Origin: Oceanitalea stevensii
GTDB lineage: Bacteria > Actinomycetota > Actinomycetes > Actinomycetales > Actinomycetaceae
DNA length: 64,000 nucleotides
Reading direction: 5' to 3'
NCBI RefSeq assembly: GCF_014837105.1
Contig: NZ_JACSPO010000002.1
Span: 236,333-300,332 of the forward strand
Made by a program: the position numbers and the translations under genes
The notes under the pieces: generated by a model
What the model saw: only the letters and a program-made list of their open reading frames with translations
Told to the model about the DNA's origin: nothing
Database searches by the model: none
Part shown: positions 33,751 through 42,141 of the stretch, in pieces
Position numbering within the stretch: position 1 is the first letter of the stretch
Layout: every line of letters starts with the position of its first letter

Positions 33751-34619
33751 CGCAGCCCGCCCGGCTGGTCGCCCTCGATGCTCGTGCTCGTGTCCGTGCC
33801 GTAGGTGTGCATGGGCGGCGGGGGAGTGGCGGTGCCGCTCAGCGGGCTCGTGCCGGTGGAGTAGCCCACGGGGGTCGTGGTGGTCCCGGTCGTCCCGTAC
33901 TGGCCCGTGCCGTACTGGCCCGAGGTGTGGACGCTCGCGGACGTGGCGCCCGAGGTGCCGGTGTCGTCGTCGCCCATGTCCTTGAGGCTGCGGGCGATGC
34001 GGCCGGCGGCGAGGCCGAGCCCTGCCGCGATGAGCATGAAGGTGCCCGGGTTGCGGCGGGCGTAGCGACCCACCTCCTCGAGCAGCTCGGCGGGCTCGCG
34101 GTCCTCGAGCCAGCGACCGGCGTCGTCGGCCGCCTGCGAGGCCCACCGGGCCACGTTGGTGGCGACGCCCGGCTCCTCGGTGCCGTCGGCCATCTGGTTC
34201 ATCTCGGAGGAGAAGGACCGCAGGCCGCTCGCGAGCCGCTGCTGCTGCGTGCCGGCCTGGGTGGAGAGCTCGGAGGTGCCCTGACGGTAGAGCTGCTGGG
34301 CCTGGCGCTTGGCCTCACCGGCGGCCTGCTTGACCTCGTCCTTGGCGGTGCCGGCGACGTTCGCCGCCTGCTCCTTGGCGCTGCCGGCGAGCCTGGAGGC
34401 CTCCTCCTTGGCGGCCTCCTTGGCCCCACCGTTGTCGTCGTCCTGGGCCACGTGGGCCGGGCCGGTGCTGACGGGGGCCGGCGCGCCGGGCGGGGGCGGG
34501 GTCACCGGTGCGGGCGGGGCGACCGGCGGCGGCGGTCCGACGGGCGGCCGTCCCGGGGCTCCGGCGTCCTGCCCGAGTGCCTCTGGGTTTCCCGCGGGGC
34601 GGGTGAAGTCCTCAGTCAT
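33747..34619 (-). CDS. Unknown membrane-associated protein with apolipoprotein-like helix bundle
   Basis: A 290-residue protein that opens the operon. Residues 10-55 are Pro/Gly-rich. Residues about 60-120 form long amphipathic helices (KEAAKEEASRLAGSAKEQAANVAGTAKDEVKQAAGEAKRQ, broken into 11-residue periods) like LEA or apolipoprotein segments. Around 190-210 a single hydrophobic segment (PGTFMLIAAGLGLAAGRIA) follows RRN, a pattern seen in YqjD/ElaB-type membrane anchors. The C-terminus is Gly/Thr/Tyr/Ser-rich. Membrane protection or stress anchoring is likely, by analogy only. The ATG at 34619 is preceded by gaaggga. Confidence 0.65.
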   Translation of the reverse strand: MTEDFTRPAGNPEALGQDAGAPGRPPVGPPPPVAPPAPVTPPPPGAPAPVSTGPAHVAQDDDNGGAKEAAKEEASRLAGSAKEQAANVAGTAKDEVKQAAGEAKRQAQQLYRQGTSELSTQAGTQQQRLASGLRSFSSEMNQMADGTEEPGVATNVARWASQAADDAGRWLEDREPAELLEEVGRYARRNPGTFMLIAAGLGLAAGRIARSLKDMGDDDTGTSGATSASVHTSGQYGTGQYGTTGTTTTPVGYSTGTSPLSGTATPPPPMHTYGTDTSTSIEGDQPGGLR

Positions 34620-34973
34620 GTGGTTCAGTCCCTTCGGTGCTGATCCGGCCTCGTGGTCGTTCGAGGCACCTCCCAAGGGTGGTCTCAATCGCGTCAGCGC
34701 GCCTCCCGAAACGTTGCACCGGGCGATGCGCCGAACGAATGACACCCGCGAAGTTCCGCGTGAGCACGAGGATCGAGCGGCTTGTGCGCAACCGATTCAC
34801 GATCGCGTCGGTGTGACGAGCGGCTCCTCCTCGTTGCGGGTGGGGCCAGCGGCCGGTTGATACAGTGTTGATGTCCCCCTGCTGCGCGAGCCGCGTCGGT
34901 CCGGGGGTTGTCCTGCGTGGTTACGGCCGGCGTGGACCACGTTCATGACCGACGACATTCGACGGAGCCGCCG
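34620..34973. other. 354-bp divergent intergenic region
   Basis: The region separates the holin-like operon (minus) from the Mrp operon (plus) and must hold promoters for both. On the plus strand the clearest box is tacagt (34861-34866), leaving a leader of about 100 nt before mrpA. The leader can pair ccccc (34875-34879) with ggggg (34903-34907). I see no convincing gene, tRNA or known riboswitch in it. Confidence 0.6.
34861..34866 (+). promoter_or_regulatory. Candidate -10 box of the Mrp operon
   Basis: The hexamer tacagt in the context gatacagtgttg is the best TAnnnT match upstream of mrpA. No -35 box at standard spacing is evident. Confidence 0.35.
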
Positions 34974-37900
34974 GTGCTGCAGCTGCTGATCCTCCACCTC
35001 CTGGTGGCTGTGGTCGCGCCTGCGTGCATGCGCCTGTGGGGGCGCCGCTTCTTCCTCGTCCTCGCGCTCGTCCCCGCCTCCGCGGCGGCCTGGGCGGCGG
35101 CGCACAGCCCCGCCGTGCTCCGCGGGGACCACCCCGTCGTCGACGTCTCGTGGGTGCCGGCGCTCGACCTCCACCTCTCCTTCCGGCTCGACACCCTGTC
35201 CTGGCTCATGGTGCTGCTCGTCGGCGGGGTGGGTGCTCTCGTCCTCGTCTACTGCGCCGCCTACTTCTCAGCCACCGCCCAGGGCCTGGGCCGCTTCGCC
35301 GGCGTCTTCGTCGCCTTCGCGGGCTCGATGCTCGGCCTGGTGACGACCGACAACACGCTGCTCCTGTACGTGTTCTGGGAGCTCACCACCATCACCTCCT
35401 TCCTCCTCATCGGGCACTACCACGACCGGCAGAGCTCGCGGCGTGCGGCGGTCCAGGCGCTCGTCCTCACGACCTTCGGCGGGCTGGCGATGCTCGCCGG
35501 CTTCATCGCCCTGGGCGAGGTCGAGGGCGGGAGCTACTCGCTGAGCGCGCTCGTCGCGTCCCCGCCCGGGGGCGCGATCGTCGAGGTGGCCGTCGCGCTC
35601 GTCCTGCTCGGTGCGGTGACGAAGTCGGCGCTGCTGCCCTTCCACTTCTGGCTGCCGTCGGCCATGGCCGCGCCGACCCCGGTCAGCGCCTACCTGCACG
35701 CCGCCGCGATGGTCAAGGCCGGTGTCTACCTCGTGGCGCGCCTGGCCCCCGGTTTCGCCGACGTGCCGCTGTGGCGCTGGGCGGTGCTGCTCCTCGGCGG
35801 TGGCACCCTCCTGCTCGGTGGCTACCGCTCGCTGCGCCAGCACGACCTCAAGCTGCTGCTCGCCTTCGGTACCGTCAGCCAGCTCGGGTTCATCATCCTG
35901 CTCGTCGGCTTCGGGAACCGGGCCGCGGCGCTCGCCGGCCTGGCCCTGCTCGCCGCGCACGCGATGTTCAAGGCCTCCCTCTTCCTCGTCGTCGGGACCA
36001 TCGACTGGTCCGTGGGCACCCGTGACCTGCGGGAGCTGACGGGGCTGGCCCGGCGCATGCCGCTGACGGCGGCGTCCGCGGCGCTGGCGACGGCGTCGAT
36101 GGTGGGGCTGCCCGTCACGCTCGGCTACGTGGCCAAGGAGGCCGCGCTCGAGTCGATGCTCCACACCGAGGACGGCTTCGGCACCGCCGCGCTCGTCCTC
36201 ATCGTCCTCGGGTCGATCCTCACCTTCGCGTACGGGATGCGCTTCATGTGGGGCGCCTTCGCCAGCAAGCCCGGGGTCGAGCTGTCCTCGGCGCAGCGCA
36301 CCTCGCGGCTCATCGTCACCCCGGCCGCCGTGCTCGCCGTCGCCGGTGTCGTCGTCGGCTTCCTGCCCGGCGGCGTCGAGCGGGTGCTCGCCCCCCACGC
36401 CGACAGCTACCCCGGCGAGCCCGGCCACCTCACCCTCTGGGGCGGCTTCGGTCCGGCGCTCTACCTCACGCTGCTCGTCGTCGCCGTCGGCGTCGTGGTC
36501 TTCCTGTGGCGGGCACCGGTCGAGCGGTTCCAGGGCGCCCTGTGGGAGTTCGACGGCGCGGCCGGCGTCTACCGCCGGATCATCCGCGGCACCGAGCGCT
36601 TCGCGGCGGACGTCACCGCCGTCACCCAGCGCGGTTCGCTGCCCGCCTACCTGTCGACCATCCTCACCGTGACGGTCGTCCTCGCCGGCGGTGCGGCCAT
36701 CACCTACGGCGTCCTGCCTGCGGACGTGCGGCTGTGGGACAGCGGGGTGCAGGCCGCGGTCGCCGCGGTCGTCGCCCTGGCGGCCCTCCTCGCCGCCCGC
36801 GCCCGGCGCCGGCTGAAGGCCGTGCTCCTCCTCGGCGTCTCCGGGTACGGGATCGCGCTCCTGTACGAGATCCACGGCGCCCCGGACCTCGCGCTCACCC
36901 AGGTGCTCGTCGAGACGATCACGCTCGTCGTCTTCATCCTCGTCCTGCGCCGGCTGCCCGCCTACTTCTCCAACCGGCCGCTCGCCGCCTCCCGCTGGTG
37001 GCGCGCCGCGCTCGGCGCCATCGTCGGCCTCACCGCCGCCGGGCTCACCATGGTCGCCGCCGGCTCCCGGATCCACGTGCCCGTCTCCGTCGACTTCGCC
37101 GAGGAGGCCTACGAGTACGGCTACGGGCGCAACGTCGTCAACGTCACCCTCGTCGACATGCGCGCCTGGGACACGATGGGCGAGATCTCGGTGCTGCTCG
37201 CCGCGGCCACCGGCGTCGCCTCGCTCATCTTCCTCCGCGCGCGGGCGATCAAGATCGACCGCGCGACCAAGCTGAGCGACCCTCGGCAGGCCCGGGTGTG
37301 GGAGACGCCCGTCCCCGACCGCAACGTCAGCCTCTACCGCCGGATGACCGAGCGGGGCGAGGAGGCAGGCACTGCGGGCCGCGGACGCCAGTGGCTCAGC
37401 GCCATCCCGACCCTCGCGCCGCAGCGGCGCTCGGTGATCTTCGAGGTCGGCACCCGCCTCGTCTTCCACACGATGGTGATCTTCTCCCTCTACCTGCTCT
37501 TCGCCGGGCACAACCAGCCCGGCGGCGGCTTCGCGGGCGGCCTCATCGCCGGCATCGCGCTCACCGTGCGCTACCTGGCCGGCGGCCGCTACGAGCTGGG
37601 CGAGGCGCTGCCCGTCCAGGCCGGCTGGATCCTCGGCTCGGGCCTGTTCCTCTCCGCCGGCGCCGGCGCCATCCCGCTGTTCTTCGGCGGGGACGTGCTC
37701 CAGTCGGCCCTCATCGAGGCGAACCTGGGCCCGATGGGCGAGCTCAAGCTCGTGACGACGATCTTCTTCGACGTCGGCGTCTACCTCGTCGTCGTCGGTC
37801 TCGTCCTCGACATCCTCCGCACCCTCGGTGCCGAGGTGGACCGCCAGGGCGAGCGGGAGGGTGACGTCGCCCCCGACGTGCCCTTCGACTCCCCGGAGGT

Positions 37901-37982
37901 CACCTCCGACGACGCCGCGCCCGAGGCCGCGCCCGCCGGATGGGTCGGCAACCCGCGCCCCACGGACGGAGAGCCCCGATGA
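34974..37982 (+). CDS. mrpA: Mrp Na+(K+)/H+ antiporter subunit A fused to subunit B
   Basis: A 1002-residue polytopic protein, the largest antiporter subunit and a relative of complex I subunit NuoL. The proton-antiporter core (about residues 100-420) shows FWELTTITSFLLIGHYHD, KSALLPFHFWLPSAMAAPTPVSAYLHAA and the key Lys/Glu of that family. From about residue 820 a MrpB-type domain follows (EVGTRLVFHTMVIFSLYLLFAGH, NQPGGGFAGGLIAG), so the separate mrpB gene of other genomes is absorbed here, as is usual in actinobacteria. The GTG at 34974 starts at the first hydrophobic segment with ggag upstream. All following mrp genes overlap by 4 nt. Confidence 0.93.
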   Translation: MLQLLILHLLVAVVAPACMRLWGRRFFLVLALVPASAAAWAAAHSPAVLRGDHPVVDVSWVPALDLHLSFRLDTLSWLMVLLVGGVGALVLVYCAAYFSATAQGLGRFAGVFVAFAGSMLGLVTTDNTLLLYVFWELTTITSFLLIGHYHDRQSSRRAAVQALVLTTFGGLAMLAGFIALGEVEGGSYSLSALVASPPGGAIVEVAVALVLLGAVTKSALLPFHFWLPSAMAAPTPVSAYLHAAAMVKAGVYLVARLAPGFADVPLWRWAVLLLGGGTLLLGGYRSLRQHDLKLLLAFGTVSQLGFIILLVGFGNRAAALAGLALLAAHAMFKASLFLVVGTIDWSVGTRDLRELTGLARRMPLTAASAALATASMVGLPVTLGYVAKEAALESMLHTEDGFGTAALVLIVLGSILTFAYGMRFMWGAFASKPGVELSSAQRTSRLIVTPAAVLAVAGVVVGFLPGGVERVLAPHADSYPGEPGHLTLWGGFGPALYLTLLVVAVGVVVFLWRAPVERFQGALWEFDGAAGVYRRIIRGTERFAADVTAVTQRGSLPAYLSTILTVTVVLAGGAAITYGVLPADVRLWDSGVQAAVAAVVALAALLAARARRRLKAVLLLGVSGYGIALLYEIHGAPDLALTQVLVETITLVVFILVLRRLPAYFSNRPLAASRWWRAALGAIVGLTAAGLTMVAAGSRIHVPVSVDFAEEAYEYGYGRNVVNVTLVDMRAWDTMGEISVLLAAATGVASLIFLRARAIKIDRATKLSDPRQARVWETPVPDRNVSLYRRMTERGEEAGTAGRGRQWLSAIPTLAPQRRSVIFEVGTRLVFHTMVIFSLYLLFAGHNQPGGGFAGGLIAGIALTVRYLAGGRYELGEALPVQAGWILGSGLFLSAGAGAIPLFFGGDVLQSALIEANLGPMGELKLVTTIFFDVGVYLVVVGLVLDILRTLGAEVDRQGEREGDVAPDVPFDSPEVTSDDAAPEAAPAGWVGNPRPTDGEPR

Positions 37983-38500
37983 TCGACACGTCCCCGAGCC
38001 TCGCGCTCATCGTGCTCATCGCCGTCCTCGTCGGTGCCGGCGTCTACCTCCTCCTCGAGCGCAGCCTCACGCGCATCATCATCGGCATCTCGATGATCTC
38101 CAACGGGGTCAACATCATGTTCCTCGTCGCGAGCGGCCGCGCCGGTGGGCCCCCGCTCGTCGGCACGACCGCTCCGGAGAACATGAGCGACCCCCTCCCG
38201 CAGGCCCTCGTCCTCACCGCCATCGTCATCACCCTCGGGCTCACCGCGTTTCTCCTGTCGGTCGCCTACCGCGCCTGGCAGCTCAACGGCCACGACGAGG
38301 TGCAGGACGACCTCGAGGACCGCCGGATCGTGCGGCTCGCGGAGAGCAACGAGGTGCCCGCCCGCAGCACGGACGACGCCGGCACCTCGCTGGCCGAGGA
38401 CGCCGCCCTGTCCCGGGACGAGACCCTCGTCCTGCCCCACAGCAGCGGCCCCAGGCGCCGCCGTCCGGGCCTCGGCCTGGACGACGAGGAGCTGCGATGA
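37979..38500 (+). CDS. mrpC: Mrp antiporter subunit C (NuoK-like) with long tail
   Basis: A 173-residue protein. Residues 8-105 carry three membrane helices with the NuoK-like LERSLTRIIIGISMISNGVNIMFL and DPLPQALVLTAIVITLG. The family is normally about 110-125 residues; here about 60 further residues form a charged cytosolic tail (DDLEDRRIVRLAESNEVPA and on). The tail probably contacts other subunits or is regulatory, which is unproven. ATGA overlaps join it to mrpA and mrpD. Confidence 0.92.
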   Translation: MIDTSPSLALIVLIAVLVGAGVYLLLERSLTRIIIGISMISNGVNIMFLVASGRAGGPPLVGTTAPENMSDPLPQALVLTAIVITLGLTAFLLSVAYRAWQLNGHDEVQDDLEDRRIVRLAESNEVPARSTDDAGTSLAEDAALSRDETLVLPHSSGPRRRRPGLGLDDEELR

Positions 38501-40089
38501 GCTTTCTCCTGCCGCTGCCCGTCCTCATCCCCCTCGTCGCAGCGGGGCTGGCGCTCGCGCTCGCCCGCTTCCCGCACGTCCAGCGGATCGTCACGCTCAC
38601 CGCGCTCACCACCGTGCTCGGGGTCGCGATCGCGCTGCTCGTCCTCGTCAACGACGGCCCGATGGCCGTCGACATCGGAGGCTGGGCCGCGCCCGTGGGC
38701 ATCGCGCTCGTCGCGGACCGGCTCTCGGCGCTCCTGCTCGTCGTCTCCGTCGCCGTCACCCTCGGGGTGCTCCTGTACTCGCTGGCACAGGGCAACGCCG
38801 ACGGCGACGAGGGCGCACCGGTGGCGATCTACCACCCGACGTACCTCATCCTCTCCGCGGGCGTCTCCAACGCCTTCCTCACCGGCGACCTCTTCAACCT
38901 CTACGTCGGCTTCGAGATCCTCCTCGTCTCGAGCTTCGTGCTCATCACCCTCGGCGGGTCCCGCGAGCGGGTACGGGCGGGCACGGTCTACATCGTCGTC
39001 TCGATCCTGTCCTCGATCCTCTTCCTCGCGGCGATCGCGCTCGTCTACGCCGCCACGGGCACGGTCAACCTCGCGCAGCTGTCCCAACGCCTCTCGGAGA
39101 TCGACCCGGGGACCCAGCTCGTCCTCCAGCTCATGCTGCTCGTCGCCTTCGGGATCAAGGCGGCCATCTTCCCGCTGCACGCGTGGCTGCCCGACTCCTA
39201 CCCGACGGCGCCCGCCCCGGTCACCGCCGTGTTCGCCGGCCTCCTCACCAAGGTGGGCGTCTACGCGATCATCCGGACCCAGACGCTGCTCTTCCCCGAC
39301 GGCCGGGCCGACGACGTCCTCATGGTCCTCGCGCTCCTCACGATGGTCATCGGGATCCTCGGCGCCGTCGCCCAGCAGGACATCAAACGGCTCCTGTCGT
39401 TCACCCTCGTCAGCCACATCGGCTACATGGTGTGGGGCATCGCGATGTCGACGGAGGCCGGGCTGTCCGCGGCGATCTTCTACGTCGTCCACCACATCAC
39501 CGTCCAGACGGCCCTCTTCCTCGTCGCGGGCCTCATCGAGCGCCGGGGCGGCACGACGTCCCTCGCCAAGCTCGGCTCGCTCGCGCGGGTCGCGCCGCTC
39601 CTCGCCGTCCTGTACTTCGTGCCGGCGATGAACCTCGCCGGGATCCCGCCGATGTCCGGCTTCCTCGGCAAGGTCGGCCTCATCGAGGCCGGCGCGCAGC
39701 GTGGCGGCGCGCTGGACTGGACGCTCGTCGGCGCCGCGCTCGTCACGAGCCTCCTCACGCTCTACGCCGTGAGCAAGGCGTGGAACCAGGCCTTCTGGCA
39801 GGAGGCCCCCGAGCCGCTGCCGGACACGTCCACGCCGCGCTCGATGGTCGGGCCCACGGCGGCGCTCGTCGCGATGTCCCTCGCCTTCACCGTCGTGGCC
39901 GGGCCGCTGTTCGACTACACCGACCGCGCGGCCCGCGACCTGCGGCAGCAGACTCCGTACATCTCCACCGTCCTGCCCGACGGCCTGCGCGGCTCGGGCC
40001 AGTCCTCGGACCTCACCGAGGAGGCCGAGCGCAACGGCGAGTCGGGCCAGATCAGCGAGGAGCAGGAGACCCGGGAGGAGGTGCCGTGA
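38497..40089 (+). CDS. mrpD: Mrp antiporter subunit D (NuoN/M-like)
   Basis: A 530-residue polytopic protein of the complex I antiporter-like family with about 14 membrane helices. Conserved pieces are LFNLYVGFEILLVSSFVL (with the functional Glu, about residue 148), KAAIFPLHAWLPDSYPTAPAPVTAVFAGLLTKVGVYA (about 223-259) and QQDIKRLLSFTLVSHIGYM (about 293). It ends in an acidic Glu/Gln-rich tail of about 45 residues (EEAERNGESGQISEEQETREE). It is one of the two subunits presumed to move ions. The ATG overlaps mrpC by 4 nt. Confidence 0.94.
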   Translation: MSFLLPLPVLIPLVAAGLALALARFPHVQRIVTLTALTTVLGVAIALLVLVNDGPMAVDIGGWAAPVGIALVADRLSALLLVVSVAVTLGVLLYSLAQGNADGDEGAPVAIYHPTYLILSAGVSNAFLTGDLFNLYVGFEILLVSSFVLITLGGSRERVRAGTVYIVVSILSSILFLAAIALVYAATGTVNLAQLSQRLSEIDPGTQLVLQLMLLVAFGIKAAIFPLHAWLPDSYPTAPAPVTAVFAGLLTKVGVYAIIRTQTLLFPDGRADDVLMVLALLTMVIGILGAVAQQDIKRLLSFTLVSHIGYMVWGIAMSTEAGLSAAIFYVVHHITVQTALFLVAGLIERRGGTTSLAKLGSLARVAPLLAVLYFVPAMNLAGIPPMSGFLGKVGLIEAGAQRGGALDWTLVGAALVTSLLTLYAVSKAWNQAFWQEAPEPLPDTSTPRSMVGPTAALVAMSLAFTVVAGPLFDYTDRAARDLRQQTPYISTVLPDGLRGSGQSSDLTEEAERNGESGQISEEQETREEVP

Positions 40090-40748
40090 GCCCGCACATC
40101 GCCAAGCAGCAGCCCCAGGAGCACCGCCCGCGCGGCCGCTTCCGGCCCCGGGCGAACTGGGGCATCCTCCTGTGGCTCACCGCCGTGTGGGTCGCCCTGT
40201 GGGGCGACCTCAGCCTCGCCAACGTCGTCATCGGCGCCTTCCTCGCCGTCCTCGTCACCGCGGTGCTCCCTCTGCCCAGCACGCCCTTCGACGGCCGCTT
40301 CCGGCCCTGGGGCGTCGTGCTCCTCCTCGCCTACTTCCTGTGGGACGTCGTCAAGGCGTCGGTCGAGGTCGCGGCCCTCGCCGTGCGCCGCAAGCCGCCG
40401 CGGGGCGCGGTCATCCGGGTGCGCCTGCGCAGCCACAACGACGTCTACCTCACGATGGTCGCCGGCATGACGTCCCTCGTGCCCGGGTCCGTCGTCATCG
40501 AGGCGCACCGCATCACCGGGACGCTCTACCACCACATCCTCGACGTCGACATGCACGGCGGCCTCGAGCGGGCCCACCAGGCCGTCCTCGACCAGGAGGA
40601 GCGCATCCTGCGCGCCTTCGGCAGCCGCGAGGAGCTCATCGAGGCCGGTCTGACCCCGGGCAGCTCCGCGCGTGCCGGCAAGCAGCGCAGCAGCTCCGGG
40701 GACCGCGTCGACCGCGACATGAACGCCCGTCGGGAGGAGGCGTCATGA
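40086..40748 (+). CDS. mrpE: Mrp antiporter subunit E
   Basis: A 220-residue protein with two or three membrane helices near the N-terminus (about 27-48 and 73-95) and a cytosolic domain. The motifs SHNDVYLTMVAGMTSLVPGSVVIE and HILDVDMHGG (about 119-162) are the MrpE signature. The N-terminus has a basic extension of about 20 residues, and the C-terminus an Arg/Ser-rich tail of about 30. The GTG start overlaps the mrpD stop (GTGA). Confidence 0.9.
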   Translation: MSPHIAKQQPQEHRPRGRFRPRANWGILLWLTAVWVALWGDLSLANVVIGAFLAVLVTAVLPLPSTPFDGRFRPWGVVLLLAYFLWDVVKASVEVAALAVRRKPPRGAVIRVRLRSHNDVYLTMVAGMTSLVPGSVVIEAHRITGTLYHHILDVDMHGGLERAHQAVLDQEERILRAFGSREELIEAGLTPGSSARAGKQRSSSGDRVDRDMNARREEAS

Positions 40749-41167
40749 CCGTCGTCTACGTCATCTGCTTCGTCATCCTGCTGGCCGCTGCCCTCATGGC
40801 GCTGTCCCGGGTCGAGCGCGGGCCGAGCATGTTCGACCGCATCCTCGGGGTGGACGTCACGACCGCCGTCCTCATCGGCACGGTCGCGATCATCGCCGCC
40901 GCGACCAAGCGCGGCGACCTCGTCCCCGTGCTCATCGTCCTCGCCCTCGTCGGCTTCATCGGCTCGGTCTCCATCGCCCGGTTCGCCGCGGCGGAGTCCG
41001 CCGAGGAGGGCCGCATCCTCACCAAGGACGAGCTCGAGGACATCCTCTCGCAGCGCGACGCTGCGCACGAGGACGGGCCGGACGCCGACGAGGACGAGGA
41101 CAGCGGGTCGGTCATCGTCTCCGTCGAGGCCGACGACGACGAGGAACACCGCAGGAGGGACCGATGA
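40745..41167 (+). CDS. mrpF: Mrp antiporter subunit F
   Basis: A 140-residue protein with three membrane helices in residues 1-85, including the signature RGPSMFDRILGVDVTTAVLIG (about 25-45). The family is usually about 90 residues; a very acidic tail of about 50 residues (DGPDADEDEDSGS, then DDDEEH) has been added. Both ends overlap neighbours by 4 nt. Confidence 0.9.
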   Translation: MTVVYVICFVILLAAALMALSRVERGPSMFDRILGVDVTTAVLIGTVAIIAAATKRGDLVPVLIVLALVGFIGSVSIARFAAAESAEEGRILTKDELEDILSQRDAAHEDGPDADEDEDSGSVIVSVEADDDEEHRRRDR

Positions 41168-41613
41168 CCACCGACACCGTCCTCGACGTCGTCGCCGGGT
41201 TCCTGCTCATCGGCGGGTCGCTGCTCGCCCTCGTCGCGGGCCTCGGCATCGTCCGCTTCCCCGACCTGCTCTCCCGCATGCACGCGGCGACCAAGCCGCA
41301 GGTGCTCGGCCTCATGCTCCTCATGCTCGGCCTGGGGATCGAGCTGCGCAGCGTCACCGCGGGGGTCACCCTGCTGCTCGTCGTCGCGTTCCAGCTGGTG
41401 ACGGGGCCGATCTCCGCGCACATGCTGAGCCGGGCCGGCTACCGCACCGGCAAGGTCGACCACTCGCTGCTCGTCGTCGACGAGCTCACCGAGGACCTCG
41501 AGCGGGCCGAGAAGCTCGACGAGCTCGACCGGCTCGAGCTCGAGCGGGAGAAGCGCACCGCCAGCGCGGACGAGGGCCGCGACGCGCGCGGCACCTCGCC
41601 CGCGGACGGCTGA
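41164..41613 (+). CDS. mrpG: Mrp antiporter subunit G
   Basis: A 149-residue protein with three membrane helices. VAGLGIVRFPDLLSRMHAATKPQVLGLMLLMLG (about residues 24-56) is the MrpG signature. The C-terminal 45 residues are a charged helix (DLERAEKLDELDRLELEREKR). It is the last gene of the operon and ends 12 nt before the convergent DUF4235 gene; no clear terminator lies in that gap. Confidence 0.92.
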   Translation: MTTDTVLDVVAGFLLIGGSLLALVAGLGIVRFPDLLSRMHAATKPQVLGLMLLMLGLGIELRSVTAGVTLLLVVAFQLVTGPISAHMLSRAGYRTGKVDHSLLVVDELTEDLERAEKLDELDRLELEREKRTASADEGRDARGTSPADG

Positions 41614-41625
41614 GGCGCGGGGCGG

Positions 41626-41904
41626 CTACGGCCCGGTGACGGGGTTGGGGGACTTCTTCTCCACCGGCCCGCCGTACCACTTCGCGGCCCCGGCCTGCGC
41701 CAGCTGGCGGCTCAGCCCGATGACGGCGCCGCTGACCGCGGCGAACACGACGACCTCGGTGAGGCTGACCGCGGGGTCGTCGTTGTCGTCACCGGGCGGC
41801 TCGTGCCCGGTGACGGCCTTCCACCCGATGTCGAGGAGCTTGTTGGCGAGCAGGCCGGCAAGGACTGCCGACCCGGTGCTGACGATCTTCCACCCGATGT
41901 CCAT
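41626..41904 (-). CDS. DUF4235 small membrane protein
   Basis: A 92-residue protein with a first hydrophobic segment (about 3-20, WKIVSTGSAVLAGLLANKLLD) and a second (about 50-66, EVVVFAAVSGAVIGLSRQLAQAG), separated by an acidic loop GHEPPGDDNDD. The pattern WK-x-x-TGxxPP and the C-terminal RQLAQAGAAKWY are characteristic of actinobacterial DUF4235; function unknown. The ATG at 41904 has a ggatgga ribosome site, and a taggtt -10 lies about 33 nt upstream on the minus strand. Confidence 0.82.
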   Translation of the reverse strand: MDIGWKIVSTGSAVLAGLLANKLLDIGWKAVTGHEPPGDDNDDPAVSLTEVVVFAAVSGAVIGLSRQLAQAGAAKWYGGPVEKKSPNPVTGP

Positions 41905-41975
41905 GTCACTCCATCCTTGAGGGCTGGGGACAAACCTAACGGGGCCCGTGGCGCCGCGCACACCTGCCCGCGAGG

Positions 41976-41981
41976 TAGCAT
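41976..41981 (+). promoter_or_regulatory. -10 box (TAGCAT) upstream of the TPP riboswitch
   Basis: TAGCAT lies about 10 nt before the 5' edge of the riboswitch fold, which places the transcription start correctly for the thiBPQ leader. Confidence 0.5.
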
Positions 41982-41990
41982 CGTGAGCGA

Positions 41991-42078
41991 ACGACAGGGG
42001 AGCACCGGACGGTGCTGAGAGTGCGGTGAGGCCGCAGACCCTCGAACCTGCTCCGGCTAGCACCGGCGAAGGAAGTCG
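41991..42078 (+). ncRNA. TPP (thiamine) riboswitch
   Basis: The leader carries the THI-box core in order: ggggagc, the pyrimidine-sensing ctgaga (42015-42020), the accctcgaacctg segment (acctg at 42046-42050), ggctagcacc and the pyrophosphate-binding ggcgaaggaag ending near 42078. It precedes the thiB start by about 63 nt. A downstream GC-rich stretch and the aggagg ribosome site could form the expression platform, so binding of thiamine diphosphate should lower transporter synthesis. Confidence 0.95.
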
Positions 42079-42141
42079 GGATTCTCTCCCCGGGACGCGG
42101 TGACCCGCGCCCGGACCCCTCCTTGCACCTGAGGAGGACGC

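Noticed and set aside
34861..34973. A cation-sensing riboswitch in the mrpA leader
   Set aside because: Only a short ccccc/ggggg pairing is seen; no known conserved riboswitch core could be recognised.
35268..37511. Long open frame antisense to mrpA
   Set aside because: It is a GC-rich shadow; the plus-strand frame has clear Mrp motifs.
37320..37982. Missing mrpB gene
   Set aside because: A MrpB-type domain is fused to the C-terminus of MrpA, so nothing is missing.
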